Assembly (NCBI GenBank): GCA_013399695.1
Contig: VXAU01002301.1
Span: 124,001-188,000 of the forward strand
Source: Formicarius rufipectus
Taxonomy: Eukaryota; Chordata; Aves; Passeriformes; Formicariidae
DNA length: 64,000 nt
Direction of reading: 5' to 3'
Shown: positions 63,201 through 64,000 of the stretch, in pieces
Layout: every line of letters begins with the position of its first letter
Position numbering within the stretch: position 1 is the stretch's first letter
The notes under the pieces: generated by a model
The model's database searches: none
The model's input: only the letters and a program-made list of their open reading frames with translations
Told to the model about the DNA's origin: nothing
Made by a program: the position numbers and the translations under genes

Positions 63201-63295
63201 CGGCGGTGCTCGGCGGTGCTCGGCGGGGCGGGGCGGGGCGTCGGCAGGGCGACGGGGACGGGGCAGCGCAGCGACAGCGCTGCGAGGCGGGGGAG
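62920..63295. promoter_or_regulatory. CpG island, probable TBC1D2 promoter
   Basis: A GC-rich, CpG-dense block stands out from AT-richer flanks. It contains a short repeat of CGGCGGTGCT and a run of overlapping GC boxes (GGGCGGGGCGGGGCG) at about 63223-63241, typical of Sp1-type TATA-less promoters. It lies about 2 kb upstream of the TBC1D2 start codon, the usual place for a promoter feeding a non-coding first exon. It could also drive an antisense or divergent transcript. Confidence 0.65.
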
Positions 63296-64000
63296 GAAAA
63301 AAAAACATAGTAAAAACTGGCATTTCAACTGGTTGTTGGGAAGAAAATGATTCACCAGGGTGATGCAGCACATAGAAAGGAGACAAATCTAGAAGGCGAC
63401 ATCTCGTGGGCTGGGAGAACCCGCAAGGCCGATCAGCTAGGAGGGATTCTCCCCAAGGCCGCAGGACCACCGGGCGGCGGATGCAGGCCCGCTACTCACC
63501 GCATCCCGCAGTGCGAGAGGCACACCTGTGCACTCATCTGGGGCAACTCAGCTAAGGCAGGCAAATTTCAATGGGTAAGAACAGTGGTAACTTGATGCCC
63601 CGGGAGACTGAATGCTGATAGGTTCAAGCTGGCCCAATGGGTATAGAATAACCACTGAAAAAACTTCCAGAAGAGATATTGTAAGACATAGCGGTGTGGA
63701 AGACCACCCTAACCAAGCGGTCCAGGTCCTGAGGGGGCACAGAAGGATGAGGGCACAGCACAGCCAGGTTCCTATGCTCTCTGGCAGCTGCCTTCCCTCC
63801 TGACAGTGCTGCCAGGCACTGCTGGGCTTGACAGGTGCTGGACCAGCCCAGGAAGGCACTTCTTATGCCCTTATCCCCCAGATAAGGAATATGGATGGCT
63901 TTGACTCTCAGTGTGCAGTGATAACTGACCCTTGATATCAATTATTTCTGTTGATCTCAAGAAAAGCCCTCGTTGAGTTTAGCCACCTTTCCAGAGTTTC
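63296..64000. other. 5' flank of TBC1D2, no gene seen
   Basis: Above the CpG island, with no exon or repeat recognised. A divergent transcript from the island cannot be excluded. Confidence 0.4.

Noticed and set aside
62646..63470. 274- and 209-codon minus ORFs and several plus ORFs over the TBC1D2 CpG island
   Set aside because: Same CpG-island artefact, with Pro/Arg/Ala-rich products in several overlapping frames.

Overview
The window looks like genomic DNA from a bird, most likely a passerine. The grounds are many decayed CR1 LINE fragments on both strands, with the typical 3' end of ATTCTGTGATTCTGTGAT type, several solo retroviral LTRs of songbird-like type, GC-rich CpG-island promoters, and one multi-exon vertebrate gene with short introns. 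There is no sign of bacterial, plasmid or phage sequence.

The only protein-coding gene I can establish is TBC1D2 (TBC1D2A, Armus, PARIS-1), on the minus strand. Thirteen coding exons run from the ATG at 60917 down to the stop at 43274. I worked out each exon from splice sites, reading phase and similarity to the vertebrate protein. Every junction keeps frame and the sum is 930 codons plus stop, close to the roughly 928 residues I recall for the human protein. The layout is an N-terminal PH domain (exons 1-2), a linker (exons 3-4), a coiled coil (exons 5-8) and a C-terminal Rab-GAP TBC domain (exons 9-13) with both catalytic fingers intact. A CpG island at about 62.9-63.3 kb is the likely promoter, with a candidate 5' non-coding exon ending at 62650.

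Below the gene (1-43 kb) I find no coding exon. This part holds a second CpG island at 34.39-35.20 kb, broken by a 23-base assembly gap. It lies about 8 kb past the TBC1D2 stop, where gene order in other vertebrates would suggest a CORO2A promoter. That assignment is inference. The rest is non-coding sequence with CR1 pieces and three solo LTRs at 9252-10282, 13658-14146 and 36223-36972.

Inside the gene, intron 7 carries a fourth solo LTR (51957-52716). Intron 10 carries the most unusual item: a 494-bp GC-rich insertion (46355-46848) with a (ATG)3 tail and a perfect 13-bp target-site duplication. It looks like the 3' end of an RTE-clade non-LTR retrotransposon or a short element mobilised by one. 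RTE elements are patchy in birds and attributed to horizontal transfer, so this insertion could help identify the lineage. I found no previously undescribed protein system.
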